From NCBI GenBank assembly GCA_928724745.1, contig CAKMXJ010000006.1:1-64000 (forward strand): a DNA stretch of 64,000 bases, given 5' to 3'. The notes beneath the pieces were generated by a model. It saw nothing but the letters and a program-made list of their open reading frames with translations. It had not been told where the DNA came from and searched no databases. Shown here in pieces: positions 43,452 to 53,727 of the stretch. The translations under genes were made by a program, and so were the position numbers. Each line of letters begins with the position of its first letter. Positions within the stretch are counted from its first letter, which is position 1. This DNA comes from Anthracocystis setariae. Lineage: Eukaryota > Basidiomycota > Ustilaginomycetes > Ustilaginales > Ustilaginaceae.

Positions 43452-46400
43452 ATGACGGCAGCATCCCCCGTCAACCTGCTGCCACGTATGGATACGATAC
43501 CGAATGCTGCCGGCCCCTCTTCCAGCATGTTTTCTAGATCACCCTTGTCCGCCCCGACCCGGCCCCTTCCGCCTCCACCCTCGGCAGCCCATCCATCCAA
43601 CCTTGACTTGAGCCAGAATGCGGGCTCCAGCTTCACAGGCGCCAGCAGCATCGGAAATTCTGGCACACAGTCCAGCAGCAACGCTGGTGCCTTGAGCAAT
43701 GATGGCAGAAGCAGCCAAGGCAGCGGCGGCGCAGGAGGTGCGAACGGCTCGCAGCGAAATAGCGGTTCCGACGAAGCCGGCGGTTCGGGCGGAAACGGAG
43801 ACGAGGGCTCAAAAGACCCAGGTGACAAGGAAAAGGCCAAGAAAAACAACCCGTTGATCGACTTGCTCGAAACTGAAGCTGCGTACGTCTTGGAGCTCAG
43901 CAAGGTGATCAAAAAGGTGGCCGCTGCTTGGTCGCGGTCCAACTTCCCACCTCCAGAGCTTGACACCATGTTCCGCAATATTGAGGCCATCTATCGCGCC
44001 AATCGTAGTTTCCTCAAAGCGCTCAAAGAGATAGGACCCAACCCCTCTTCACCCAAGGCTCTCGGCGATTTGCTCATGAAATGGATCGACGACCTCGAGA
44101 CGCCGTACTCGCGCTTCTGCGAAAACTACCTCGCCGACTTTGACGCTTGGCCAACTGTCCAGTCCAACCCTCGTCTCCCCAAGTTGCTCGAAGAAATCTC
44201 TGGAGCAACCGACGCTGATGGCAATCCCGTGATCTTCAGCGATCGAAAGCGCAACCCCAGCGACCCATGGACGCTCGACAGCCTCTTTGCGCTCCCTCAC
44301 ATTCGTCTAAAGTACTACAAGAAGCTCTACTCGCGCCTGCTTAAGAGCACACAGCCTGGCAGGAGTGATCACCGTCTGCTTGTCGGAGCCAACGAGAAAC
44401 TCGATGAGCTTGTAGACAAGTCCAAGCGCAGGCTAGCCGTTTCCGTACTCGACGAGGCAGCTGGTCGCGAATCGCGAGACAGCTCGTTTGCAGAGAGCAA
44501 TGTCACTGGCGAGGCCTCCCCCCGCGACGGCGTTTCTTCTGCTACTTCGGCTACCGACTCACAGCAGTCACCCAGCGTACGTCCGCTCCAAACTCTCGGC
44601 AAGAGCTCGCTCATGCAGGCACCGAAAGGAGATGCAAACAATGCTGCCCCACTTGTGACTGCTGGGGGTCGAGCACCGACGCCAGCAGGTACGTCTGCGG
44701 GCGGCGCTGCCTCTGTTGCGCCAACGGCCCAGCTCGGCGGGCTCAATCTCGAGCCCAGCACTTTACCATCTCAACCGGAGCTTGCTCGAGGCAAGTCGGA
44801 GGCGACCAGCACCCGCGACAGCACTTCTCAGACTGCCAGCGTGGACTCAAAGTCAACGCGAACCACATCGCTCCAGCAACCCGTCGAGTCTTTGGAACAC
44901 CGTCTCGACACTTCAAAGACGCTCGACATCTTCACCATGAAGCCGAAAAAGTGTCAGCTTCAGATGAACCCGCCCAATCTGCCTTTTACCCGCTTCCTTC
45001 GCAAGTCGGCCGATGTCGTGATCCATTTCACGCCAACCAGTGGCGGTCCCGAGATCAGCATCAAAAGGGCGCACATCTTTTTGCTCACCGATCTTTTCTT
45101 GGTTTGCGAACGCATGACGCCAAGCGAGAAGGCAGAGCTCGCGAAAGGTGGGGTCGGTCCCGACATGTGGCTGTTGTATCCTCCTCTGGCTGGCAAGCAT
45201 CTGCGCGTGACCGATATGGGTGGCCAGGGCAACGTCATGGCCATCACCATCCTCAAGAAGGAGAAGCTTGTCGTCCACACCGACTCGCGCGAGGCCAAGG
45301 AAGACTGGCTCCAACACTTTTCGGATTGCCACAAGTTTGCCGCAAACATGGGTCTCAAGGTCAAGACCGGCAACACTACCTTGTCGGCACCTTCGCTTGG
45401 TCCTCCAAGCACCTTGGGGTCTGCGCCGCCTAGCCTTACCAACACTGGGATTTCGCCCGCCATCTCGGTGACGCCGTCATCGGCAAATGGACACGACGGC
45501 GTTGGCGCTAATTCACCGCCCCCACCTTCGGTATTCGGCGACGATGTCGTCAGCTCGCCTTCGGTCGGGTCTCTGTCGAGAGCAGCTTCGTTCAACTCGA
45601 TCGCATCCTTCCCCAAGGGAATGGGCTCACCCGATCTGGGCGGTGGAGCGTTCTCGCCGCTTTCGACCTCGCCTTCGCAATTTGGTCCAGGGCCCAACGG
45701 CCCGCTCGGTCTCGCTGGACCCCGCCCACCACCCATGGGCATGCGTCCAGGTATGATTTCGCCTAACGGCGGCTTTTCGCCCGACAATAGCCCAGGGTTC
45801 GGACCTTCAAGGTTCCCACCCAACGGACCCGGTCCAATGCATATGGGAGGACGACCGCCGCTGATGCAGGATCCCAACATTCCGCTTCGCTCACCTATGG
45901 GCATGCAAGGACCTCCAGGACCTGGAGGACCGTTGCCATTCCCGCGAGGTGCCAGCCCCCTCCCTGGGCAGATGCCTGGTGGGCCAGGAATGAGCCCAGG
46001 CTTTGGACCTATGCACATTCGCCCTGGGATGCGACCTGGCGGCCCACCCGGCCCACCCGGCCCACCCGGCCCACCTGGCCCGATCAGCCCGCTTGGACCG
46101 CCCGGGATGGGGCCCGGAGGACCCATGCCGCCGTTTATGAATGGACGACCGCCCATGCATCGACCTCCCGGACCTTGGGGTCACGGGCCTCCGCCTCCGC
46201 CGCCGAACGGATTCGGTCCACGTGAATCGATGAGAAGACCATCTGCACCCAACCTTCGCCAAGCGTCTCAGGCTTCGTCGGGGGGCGGACGCACCTCGGA
46301 CGAAGATGGGCGACGCTCGTTCATCCGCACGCGTTCGGTATCGAGTACGGGATCGATAGCACCCAAGCTGCCGTCGGCCATGATGAAGGAAGGACGAGAC

Positions 46401-46814
46401 CGAGGTGAGCGTGGTACTGATATTTCTCCGCCGAGTAGTCCAACGTTGAAGAGGCAAGGGCCGGTGCGCAGCACTGTCTCTGCGCAAATGCGATGCAAGA
46501 TCTTCCTCAAGACGAGCCACGCACAGTGGAAGTCGCTGGGTAACGCGAGATTGAAGCTGTACCACATCTTGCCGGACGACATCAAGCAGTTGGTGGTGGA
46601 GAACGACAGGAAGACGCTGGTGTCGACGATCGTGTTGTCGGATGGTGTGGAACGAGTGGGCAAGGTGGGTGTCGCGGTGGAGTTGAGTGACAAAGGCGCC
46701 AGGACAGGCATCATCTATATGCTTCAGATGAGGAGCGAAGAGTCGGCGAGTGGATTGTTCGGCCAACTGCTGGAAGGAAGCGACAGGACAGCAGCAGCTA
46801 CGTCGATGTATTGA
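43452..46814 (+). CDS. RhoGEF with DH and PH domains and collagen-like region
   Basis: ATG 43452 (MTAASPVNLLPRMD) is preferred because the open frame upstream, to ATG 42984, looks like leader sequence; that would add 156 residues. The 1120-aa protein has a Ser/Gly-rich N-terminus, a Dbl-homology domain (about 130-320; LLETEAAYVLELSKVIKKV, RLKYYKKLYSRLLKST), a PH domain (about 491-633; ISIKRAHIFLLTDLFLVCER, EDWLQHFSDCHKF) and a long Pro/Gly/Met-rich segment (about 700-960) with a GPPGPPGPPGPPG run. A conserved C-terminal PH-like segment follows (about 1006-1112; MRCKIFLKTSHAQWKSLG). It should activate a Rho/Cdc42-type GTPase in polarity; the target GTPase is unknown. Confidence 0.85.
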   Translation: MTAASPVNLLPRMDTIPNAAGPSSSMFSRSPLSAPTRPLPPPPSAAHPSNLDLSQNAGSSFTGASSIGNSGTQSSSNAGALSNDGRSSQGSGGAGGANGSQRNSGSDEAGGSGGNGDEGSKDPGDKEKAKKNNPLIDLLETEAAYVLELSKVIKKVAAAWSRSNFPPPELDTMFRNIEAIYRANRSFLKALKEIGPNPSSPKALGDLLMKWIDDLETPYSRFCENYLADFDAWPTVQSNPRLPKLLEEISGATDADGNPVIFSDRKRNPSDPWTLDSLFALPHIRLKYYKKLYSRLLKSTQPGRSDHRLLVGANEKLDELVDKSKRRLAVSVLDEAAGRESRDSSFAESNVTGEASPRDGVSSATSATDSQQSPSVRPLQTLGKSSLMQAPKGDANNAAPLVTAGGRAPTPAGTSAGGAASVAPTAQLGGLNLEPSTLPSQPELARGKSEATSTRDSTSQTASVDSKSTRTTSLQQPVESLEHRLDTSKTLDIFTMKPKKCQLQMNPPNLPFTRFLRKSADVVIHFTPTSGGPEISIKRAHIFLLTDLFLVCERMTPSEKAELAKGGVGPDMWLLYPPLAGKHLRVTDMGGQGNVMAITILKKEKLVVHTDSREAKEDWLQHFSDCHKFAANMGLKVKTGNTTLSAPSLGPPSTLGSAPPSLTNTGISPAISVTPSSANGHDGVGANSPPPPSVFGDDVVSSPSVGSLSRAASFNSIASFPKGMGSPDLGGGAFSPLSTSPSQFGPGPNGPLGLAGPRPPPMGMRPGMISPNGGFSPDNSPGFGPSRFPPNGPGPMHMGGRPPLMQDPNIPLRSPMGMQGPPGPGGPLPFPRGASPLPGQMPGGPGMSPGFGPMHIRPGMRPGGPPGPPGPPGPPGPISPLGPPGMGPGGPMPPFMNGRPPMHRPPGPWGHGPPPPPPNGFGPRESMRRPSAPNLRQASQASSGGGRTSDEDGRRSFIRTRSVSSTGSIAPKLPSAMMKEGRDRGERGTDISPPSSPTLKRQGPVRSTVSAQMRCKIFLKTSHAQWKSLGNARLKLYHILPDDIKQLVVENDRKTLVSTIVLSDGVERVGKVGVAVELSDKGARTGIIYMLQMRSEESASGLFGQLLEGSDRTAAATSMY

Positions 46815-47080
46815 AGCGTGGGATGGAAGTCAGTGTTGATAGAAACAGCATCAAGTTGTCTCGAAACACGATTATTGTGATCTTTACGGGTCGAATACAG
46901 AGGTTTGCTTTGACACTGTGGGACCGAGAGACATGCATGTGAGCTTCAGAGTGTTTGATTTCTGTGTAAGGGTGTTGATATTGTACAAATATGAGTGAAG
47001 TGTGGCGGTCCATTGCGGGACAGAGGAAGGTCACGATGAGATCTGCGCGTGTGCGGGTGTATAGGGACAGGAAAGGCTGC

Positions 47081-47746
47081 TTAAGCTGCGTCCTCGTCCA
47101 TGGCCTCGTCGTGGTCGTCTGCTGGAGCGGAATGTTGTTTGGCCTTGGAAGACTTTTTCTTGGAGGCAGGCTTCTTCGATGGGCTTACAACGGTCTCTGG
47201 TTCTTCCTCTTCCTCTTGGGCTGCTGATCCCTCCTGGCCGACGCCTTGCTCCTCGTCTCCTTGCTCTGCTTCTGCTTGCTCCTCTTGTTCCTCTTCCTCT
47301 TGCTCCTCCTCTTCTTGTTCTTCTTCGTCGTCATCCTGTAGTGTGCCTTCCAAGATCATGTTTTCTTCGGTCTGCTTCTGGTGCAGCTTTTGCTGTCTTG
47401 CGTCCAAAGCGGAGCTGAGTGCCATAGGGGTTGGGATGGCATCTTTGAGGAACTCGAGCCATTCGGAAGTGTGTACGGCCCTGGAGAGATCCTTGTACAA
47501 GATGTGCTTCCTCTTGTCGAGCTTTGAATTAGTGTAGGCTTCATCTGCGAGCTTTTTGACAAAGAGCTCGGTGGCTACACTGATGAGAAAGGTAGCTTCC
47601 TTGGAGCAGATGTCGACGTCGCGATCTGCTTTGATGATGCGCTGGACGCGGGCTGTGGGGAAGACCGAGACACCGCGCTGAGACTTGGCGGTGGGCTTGG
47701 TGGTGGTGGATGGACCGGGAGAGGAGGGCGATCCGACTTCAGACAT
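47081..47746 (-). CDS. Histone-fold protein, Dpb3/CHRAC1 (POLE4-like) type
   Basis: The 221-aa protein from ATG 47746 has one CBF/NF-Y-type histone fold (about residues 30-95): FPTARVQRIIKADRDVDICS and ATFLISVATELFVKKLADEA. The tail is strongly acidic (Glu runs at about 135-185) and ends with a Lys-rich patch. This is the pattern of small histone-fold subunits of DNA polymerase epsilon (Dpb3) and of ISW2/CHRAC remodelers; the two uses cannot be separated from sequence. A second histone-fold partner would be needed. It is transcribed away from MLH1, with 580 bp between the two starts. Confidence 0.82.
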   Translation of the reverse strand: MSEVGSPSSPGPSTTTKPTAKSQRGVSVFPTARVQRIIKADRDVDICSKEATFLISVATELFVKKLADEAYTNSKLDKRKHILYKDLSRAVHTSEWLEFLKDAIPTPMALSSALDARQQKLHQKQTEENMILEGTLQDDDEEEQEEEEQEEEEQEEQAEAEQGDEEQGVGQEGSAAQEEEEEPETVVSPSKKPASKKKSSKAKQHSAPADDHDEAMDEDAA

Positions 47747-48326
47747 TGTGAGGCAAATGGAGTTTCGACGATGTCAGGGTCGGAAGGGATGCGATGATTG
47801 ACAAGAAAGGAGGTGACCGAGACAAAGTGCGTCCATTTACGCGACGCGGGCGGGTCCAAGTGCAAATAAATGATGATGAAAGACCAACACTGCGACTCAG
47901 CCATTCACACTCTGACATTCACATTCACATTCACATTCACATTCACATTCACATTCACAGTTTGTGATGATCGATCAATGGTCCTTTGCCGCTACGCCCA
48001 AGTGTTTTCAAGCAACCATTTGACCTCGTCCAGGCTAGCTTAGCACGCACTCGACGTCTTCTCTCGGCCATCCTCCGTCACAGTCGAAATGGTCTAGCTT
48101 CACACCCGATGATGCTTTCTGGCCAAATCGCATTTCCTTCCATCGTCACATCCAACGCCAGCCTCGACCGGAGGAGCCTCTTGTGCTCTCACTTGAAACC
48201 TACATAGCCACACTTGTTGGACGACTACGATCTTGTGGATTGATCGATGAAAAGCGCAGGTCTATCAACCTGGTCCGCGGTGGTAATTCTGCTCTCTCTC
48301 AACCTTGACAACCTCATTGCACCAAC
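47747..48326. promoter_or_regulatory. Divergent promoter region, histone-fold gene / MLH1
   Basis: The 580-bp region between two divergent ATGs contains a CATTCA hexamer array (about 47916-47958, seven units). No gene is seen. Confidence 0.55.
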
Positions 48327-50732
48327 ATGACCGACGACGCAGAACCCGAGCTGTCTCCTGAAGCACAATCCTCCGTATACCGGCCCATCAAGCGCCTGGA
48401 CGAGAGCGTCGTCAATCGAATCGCAGCCGGAGAGATCATCCATCGACCCGCCAATGCGCTCAAAGAGCTAATTGAAAACTCACTCGATGCAGGCGCCACT
48501 TTGATCCGTATCACGCTCAAGGACGGCGGCATCAAGATGCTTCAAATTCAAGATAACGGCTCTGGTATCCCACCTTCGGATCTTCCACTTCTTTGCCAAC
48601 GCTTCGCCACGTCCAAACTACGCGAATTCGGCGATCTTGAAACCATGTCCACCTTTGGCTTTCGCGGTGAAGCGTTGGCCAGCATCAGCTACGTCACCGC
48701 CTCCATGAACGTCGTCTCCAAGCCCAAGAATCAAGACTGCGCATATCGCGCTTACTATGCGAATGGCTCCTTGGTACCACCAAAGCCGGGCCAGAGCAGC
48801 GAGCCCAGGCAGTGCGCAGGTACCGACGGCACACTGATCACAGCCCAAGATCTGTTCTACAACGTTCCACAACGACGCAGAGCGCTGCGCAGCGCCGCTG
48901 ACGAGTACAATCGAGCGCTCGACGTCGTCTCCAAATATGCAGTACACTATGCAGCCAAAGGTGTCGGTTTTGTCTGCAAAAAGGCTGCTAGCAATGCCAA
49001 TGACCTCAACACACCCTCCTCGCCCAACAATACTACCCTAGCCACTATCCGCTTGCTTCACGGCAACGCTGTAGCAAGGGAACTCGTCGAATTGACCCAT
49101 GTGGCCGATGACAGACTCGGCTTCAAGTGCCAGGGTTGGATCAGTGGTGCCAACTGGAGCAGCAAACGCACCACCATGCTTTGTTTCATCAACAACCGCC
49201 TTGTCGACTGTCCCTTGCTCAAGCGATCCATCGAGGCGCTCTACGCCACTTTGCTGCCCAAGGGCGGCCATCCCTGGATCTACTTGTCACTCGTCATCAA
49301 TCCCGCCAACGTCGATGTCAACGTCCATCCAACCAAGAAGGAGGTCCACTTTCTCAACGAAGACGACATTGTCGAGCATATCTGTCAAGCAGCACAGCAC
49401 AAGCTGGCTGCGGCCAACTCGAGCAGAACTTTTGCTTTCTCACAGGCAGTGCTGCCCATCCTTGCTCCTGACGTAGGCACACCAGCCTCCTCCTTAACGG
49501 CTGCAAGGGCAGACCAAACCGCCACAAGACCTGCACTGAGAGAAGCGAGAAGCAGCAGTAGCAGCAGTAGCACCAGCTCAGCCAATGTTGCAAAAACGTC
49601 CCAGGGTCCCATTTCAGCTTCCAAAGGCTATCCTCAACACCTCGTCCGCGTCGATGCCAAGACCAGAACGTTGGACGCAATGTTTTCAGCCACCACAAAG
49701 TCGACGGGCAAGAAACGCTTATTGGACGACACAGCCGAGTCTTCCGCTTCAGACAATATGGCAGACATAGCAATGGACGAGCAGCTGCCCCACCTGGCGC
49801 CGCAGCCAACCAGCACAGCGCAAGAGAACCAAGGCGCGTACGGTGACAGTGACGGCCAAGCGAATTCATCACCCAAACGCACTCGTCCATCACTGAACAC
49901 TCGTATCTTGGACTCGGATTGCTCCCTCACCTCTGTTCGTCAACTGCGCTCACAGATAGTCAAGTCACAGCATCGAAACCTGACCGAGGTTGTTCAGAAT
50001 CACACCTTCGTTGGCGTGGTAGATATCGGCAAGGGGTTGAGCCTCATCCAACATGAGACACGTCTGCTGCTAGTCAACCATGATGCCATGATTCGCGAAT
50101 TCGCCTATCAACTCGTCATACGCCAGTTTGGCAGCCTCCGACGCATTCGTCTCGATCCAGCTCCGTCCCTGGACGAGCTCGTCCGTCTTGGTCTCGAAAC
50201 CATCGGTGGCCTACCCGACGGCGACTCACCTAGTATAGAGGTGCACAAGAACAAGATCATTGACCTCTTTCTCGACAACGCAGAAATGTTGCAAGAGTAC
50301 TTCTCATTCGGCTTCAACATCGAGAAGCGCACACTTGAAGCCTTGCCGAGTCTGCTGCCAGGCACCGCACCAAGCGGCGGCTGCGCTATCGAACTCGACC
50401 GTCTCCCCCAACTGCTGGTACGATTGGCTACGCGTGTGGACTGGTCGGACGAGCAAGCCTGTTTCGACACGTTCGCACAGCAGGTCGCTTGGAGCTGCTT
50501 ACCTCTGCCTCCGCCTCCGCCTCCAGCTGCGGTCGACGGCGAAGCACACAACCATTCCGACCAGACTGCTAACGTGGAGGAGCACGAGTTGGCACGAAGA
50601 AGAGTCCAGCACCTGTGGTTCGACAGCATGCCCAAATCCAGAGGCAAATACATTCCTAGCAAAGACACCAACGACTACATCGTCCAAGTGGCGAATCTCC
50701 CCGATCTGTATCGCGTCTTTGAACGCTGCTGA
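48327..50732 (+). CDS. MLH1: DNA mismatch repair protein MLH1
   Basis: The 801-aa product starts at ATG 48327 (MTDDAEPELSP). The GHKL ATPase motifs are complete: ELIENSLDAGAT (motif I), DNGSGIP (motif II) and TFGFRGEALASIS (motif III). The MutL N-terminal domain continues with NVDVNVHPTKKEVHF. A variable Ser-rich linker (about 390-510) separates the C-terminal dimerisation domain. The protein ends in FERC, the conserved MLH1 C-terminus that contributes to the PMS1-partner endonuclease site. It works in the nucleus as MutL-alpha with a PMS1 homologue. No intron is needed. Confidence 0.96.
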   Translation: MTDDAEPELSPEAQSSVYRPIKRLDESVVNRIAAGEIIHRPANALKELIENSLDAGATLIRITLKDGGIKMLQIQDNGSGIPPSDLPLLCQRFATSKLREFGDLETMSTFGFRGEALASISYVTASMNVVSKPKNQDCAYRAYYANGSLVPPKPGQSSEPRQCAGTDGTLITAQDLFYNVPQRRRALRSAADEYNRALDVVSKYAVHYAAKGVGFVCKKAASNANDLNTPSSPNNTTLATIRLLHGNAVARELVELTHVADDRLGFKCQGWISGANWSSKRTTMLCFINNRLVDCPLLKRSIEALYATLLPKGGHPWIYLSLVINPANVDVNVHPTKKEVHFLNEDDIVEHICQAAQHKLAAANSSRTFAFSQAVLPILAPDVGTPASSLTAARADQTATRPALREARSSSSSSSTSSANVAKTSQGPISASKGYPQHLVRVDAKTRTLDAMFSATTKSTGKKRLLDDTAESSASDNMADIAMDEQLPHLAPQPTSTAQENQGAYGDSDGQANSSPKRTRPSLNTRILDSDCSLTSVRQLRSQIVKSQHRNLTEVVQNHTFVGVVDIGKGLSLIQHETRLLLVNHDAMIREFAYQLVIRQFGSLRRIRLDPAPSLDELVRLGLETIGGLPDGDSPSIEVHKNKIIDLFLDNAEMLQEYFSFGFNIEKRTLEALPSLLPGTAPSGGCAIELDRLPQLLVRLATRVDWSDEQACFDTFAQQVAWSCLPLPPPPPPAAVDGEAHNHSDQTANVEEHELARRRVQHLWFDSMPKSRGKYIPSKDTNDYIVQVANLPDLYRVFERC

Positions 50733-50775
50733 ATCTCATCCTGTTTCCGCATATCGTTATCAGATCCTAACGTCG

Positions 50776-50815
50776 CACAAACACACAAACACACACACAC
50801 ACACCCACACCCACA
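50776..50815. repeat. (CA)n microsatellite, 3' of MLH1
   Basis: A CA dinucleotide tract with C-rich interruptions lies in the gap between the convergent MLH1 and ALG11-fusion genes. Confidence 0.9.
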
Positions 50816-50894
50816 CACCCACCCACAAACAAACGCAAAAATGGTGAACAGTTCCTCGGGTTGCTGAACATCAAGCTCCAGGCATGAAACCAAG

Positions 50895-53291
50895 TTACTC
50901 CGCCTTTTTCTTCTTCCCCGGCACCTTTGCTTCGAGTTTATTCCAGAGACACTGGTTCCAGCTGTCTACAAAGGCCTTCCTGCCAAACACGTCTTGAGCC
51001 CTAGCTCTAGCAGCCATTCTCATCTCCATCATCATGTCGGGCTGAGTGTCCTGCAGGTGGAAGACGTCGGCCAATACCTGGGCGAATTCGTTCACTGATT
51101 CTGCATGGTACCCTGTCGCTTTGAGCGCGGCGGAGGCCTGTTCCTTTCCTGGGACAGGTTTGTTGGCCGATGGGAAGGCGATGTCCAACCACGGACCTGC
51201 GCTCTTGTGGCTGAGGGTGATGAGACCGCTTGCCATGAATTCGACGACGTTGATGCCAAAGTGCTCGTCCTTCATGGTGCTCAATCCCACCGAGGCGTGC
51301 TGGAGACGCTCTAGGATGACGGAAAAGTTGGCGTTGACGACAAACTCGACGTGCTTTTCGACGCCTAAAGACCGAGCGAGATCTCTGAGCTCTTCGATGC
51401 GCTTTTCGTCCTCCTCGCCACGACAGCTGCCCATCATTGTCAACCTGATCGGGTTGACGCCCTCGAACAACCCAGGGTGTGTTTCCACCAACCGCGCCAC
51501 GATGCGCAGTTGGGTAGCATGCTCCTTCTCCGGCCTGAACTGGGCTAGGCTGACGATCGTCCTGGTTCGATCCTCCAATCGAAACGCCGACATCTGCTGC
51601 GTGTCGCAAGGCGGATAGACCACTTTGACTTCTCCCTCGGTCCCCTGCTTTCTTGCCAGCAGCGTGTGGAGATGAGCCCGTGTCCACGAACCGTTGGCCA
51701 CCACCACATCTGCCCTTGCCAGCGCCCAAGTGTATACCTTGGCGAAGATGCGATAATACGCGAGCTTCACCCGACTTCTCAGCGGCGAGTTGGCGGTGGC
51801 CGCATCGTTGGTATGCCCTGCCTCTCTCGCCTCCACCCGACGAAGCATATCCGTGGAGATCACCGGATAGTGCACATATCCACCCACGGGCACTTTGCGA
51901 TCCAGCAGCCTGACAACCGGATACGTGAACGCATACCCCATCGAATCGATGAACACATCCGGGATCAAGCTCGACAGCGCCTCGAACCCCAACCACACGG
52001 ACCCATAACTTTGGCCGAGCAGCGTCCAGCTCTTCCAAGCCGAATCTTGGACCATCCACCTTCGCTCCAGACCGATCATGGCGATGCGGTTTGCGTCGAG
52101 ATCGATGCCGAACCGATTCGACGCCTTGGCCAGGATATCCTCCTTGGACGCTTTGGGGAAGTCACCCGTGTAGATGACGATGACGTCGGTCGAGTTGAGC
52201 GAGAGATGGAGCGAGATGGCTTCGTAAAGCACCCTCTCGCCTCCGCCGCCAGCGTTGCAGTAGGGGTGGAAGAAGCCGATGATCCTTCTGGTGCCGGACT
52301 GTTTTTCGTCAATGTTGAGCGACGAGAGCAACTTTCGACGCCGAGTGCGGTTGGTTCGACGGACGTTGCGCAGCGCCTTGTCGCACACGGTGACGGCTCC
52401 GGCCATGAATGTGAAGGAGATCAGACCCAACGGCAGGAAGATGGGGACTAGGATGGATTTGAGTCGCGTCCAAGCCTCTGTTTCGTTGTGCGCAAGCAAA
52501 GTGGTTGAGGCAGAGGTGTTCGCAGCCGAAGCCGTGGGCATGATGTAGAGGAACAAGCCGGCGAGGAGAAGGAGGTATGCTGAGCCGGAGAGGGTGCGGG
52601 GTGAAGTGAGGCTGCCGGTGGTTCTGATTGCAGGAGCGGGTGACTTGTTTGCGATCCTGGAAGACTTTCCAGGCGAAGTCGCCGCAGACGGTTGCTGACC
52701 CTCGAAGCTGCCGACGATGTATCTGTAGCTATCCACCATCAAGTAAATTGGAATCACCACCCAGACGAGGTTGAAGAAGACGAGGTAGACCCACAAGAGC
52801 AACCAATCTGTGGTTGCCAACTCGCCGGACCCTACCAACCATTCCGGCGCAAACGTCATCCATCCACCGTAAATCTCGCCCACACTCAACACGGTCACCC
52901 AATAATAATAATCGCCCATCTGCTGCTTGGCCAACAACCACGCACAAAACCCGGCGAGCGGACCGGCTATGAGCACTGTGATGAACTCCATTGCGACCAA
53001 GGTTGGGTGAGCTGTTCCCCATCTTGCGTCGGCTTTTGCGTAGTCCTGCCAGAGGTAGGCGAGGAACGAGGTGGAGGCGTTGACGGATCGCGATTGGATG
53101 GAGAGGTAGAGGAAGGAGCCTTCGAGGCAGAGGTGGCAGATGGAGTCGAAAGCGAGCCAGAGGAAGATGAGTTTGGTTTTGGTGGAGCAGGAGCGGGGTA
53201 GGAGGAGGAGCGAGGAGATGTGGGCGGCGAGCAGCATGAATGCGACAAAGGCGAGCGAGACCGCCGTCTGGGCGGTGAGCAGACGCTCCAT
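50895..53291 (-). CDS. ALG11: Fusion: EBP-type sterol isomerase domain plus ALG11 mannosyltransferase
   Basis: One uninterrupted 798-codon frame from ATG 53291. Residues 1-205 are an emopamil-binding-protein (EXPERA) domain with four to five membrane helices. The residues known to be catalytic in EBP have counterparts: His53 and Glu57 (CHLCLEG), Glu102 (AMEFIT), and the NLVWVVIP helix. EBP shifts the sterol double bond from C8 to C7. A linker with two more hydrophobic segments leads to a complete ALG11 glycosyltransferase from about 337: GGGGERVLYEA, PVGGYVHYPVIS, FRPEKEHATQL and EHFGINVVEFMASG. ALG11 adds the alpha-1,2-mannoses to the lipid-linked oligosaccharide on the cytosolic ER face. 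No stop or clear intron separates the halves. Both enzymes are ER membrane proteins. Two adjoining genes merged by annotation remain the alternative. Confidence 0.88.
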   Translation of the reverse strand: MERLLTAQTAVSLAFVAFMLLAAHISSLLLLPRSCSTKTKLIFLWLAFDSICHLCLEGSFLYLSIQSRSVNASTSFLAYLWQDYAKADARWGTAHPTLVAMEFITVLIAGPLAGFCAWLLAKQQMGDYYYWVTVLSVGEIYGGWMTFAPEWLVGSGELATTDWLLLWVYLVFFNLVWVVIPIYLMVDSYRYIVGSFEGQQPSAATSPGKSSRIANKSPAPAIRTTGSLTSPRTLSGSAYLLLLAGLFLYIMPTASAANTSASTTLLAHNETEAWTRLKSILVPIFLPLGLISFTFMAGAVTVCDKALRNVRRTNRTRRRKLLSSLNIDEKQSGTRRIIGFFHPYCNAGGGGERVLYEAISLHLSLNSTDVIVIYTGDFPKASKEDILAKASNRFGIDLDANRIAMIGLERRWMVQDSAWKSWTLLGQSYGSVWLGFEALSSLIPDVFIDSMGYAFTYPVVRLLDRKVPVGGYVHYPVISTDMLRRVEAREAGHTNDAATANSPLRSRVKLAYYRIFAKVYTWALARADVVVANGSWTRAHLHTLLARKQGTEGEVKVVYPPCDTQQMSAFRLEDRTRTIVSLAQFRPEKEHATQLRIVARLVETHPGLFEGVNPIRLTMMGSCRGEEDEKRIEELRDLARSLGVEKHVEFVVNANFSVILERLQHASVGLSTMKDEHFGINVVEFMASGLITLSHKSAGPWLDIAFPSANKPVPGKEQASAALKATGYHAESVNEFAQVLADVFHLQDTQPDMMMEMRMAARARAQDVFGRKAFVDSWNQCLWNKLEAKVPGKKKKAE

Positions 53292-53727
53292 CTTGGCCCG
53301 CGGGTTAAGTTGGTGATGGTAGAGGACGGAAGGGAAAGGGGAAGGGCAGGGAGGGGGGGGAGGGGTTAACGAGAAGGATTGGGTGGACTACATGTACTCA
53401 GGGTCCGTGCAGGCGGATTGAAATTTCGACATTTGCTTTGGGGAGAGGATGTTAGATGAGAGATCTGACAGTCGTTACCGCTTTTTGCCGGGTTTCAGGT
53501 GGAGGGAGGGAGGATGGATGGATGGATGTGGGATGAAGTCATTGGCGGGTCATCCATCGTCGGTATTGTATTGCTGCTGTCGGGCGAGACTGTTTGCCTG
53601 GACAGTGCTGCGTAACTTCTCATTTGCACCGAGGGTCACCATTGTCGTACAAGACAACTTTATCCCGCTCCGCTCACCACCTCTACCTCAACAAACCTAC
53701 CGACACTCGATAGAACCCCACCATACG
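53292..53727. promoter_or_regulatory. Divergent promoter, EBP-ALG11 / NDUFA4-like gene
   Basis: A 436-bp region between divergent starts with a G-rich tract (about 53340-53365) and TGGATGGATGGATG repeats near 53515. No gene is seen. Confidence 0.5.

Noticed and set aside
44960..46156. 398-codon Gly/Pro ORF antisense to the RhoGEF
   Set aside because: It mirrors the G/C-rich GPP-coding repeat and has no supporting motif.
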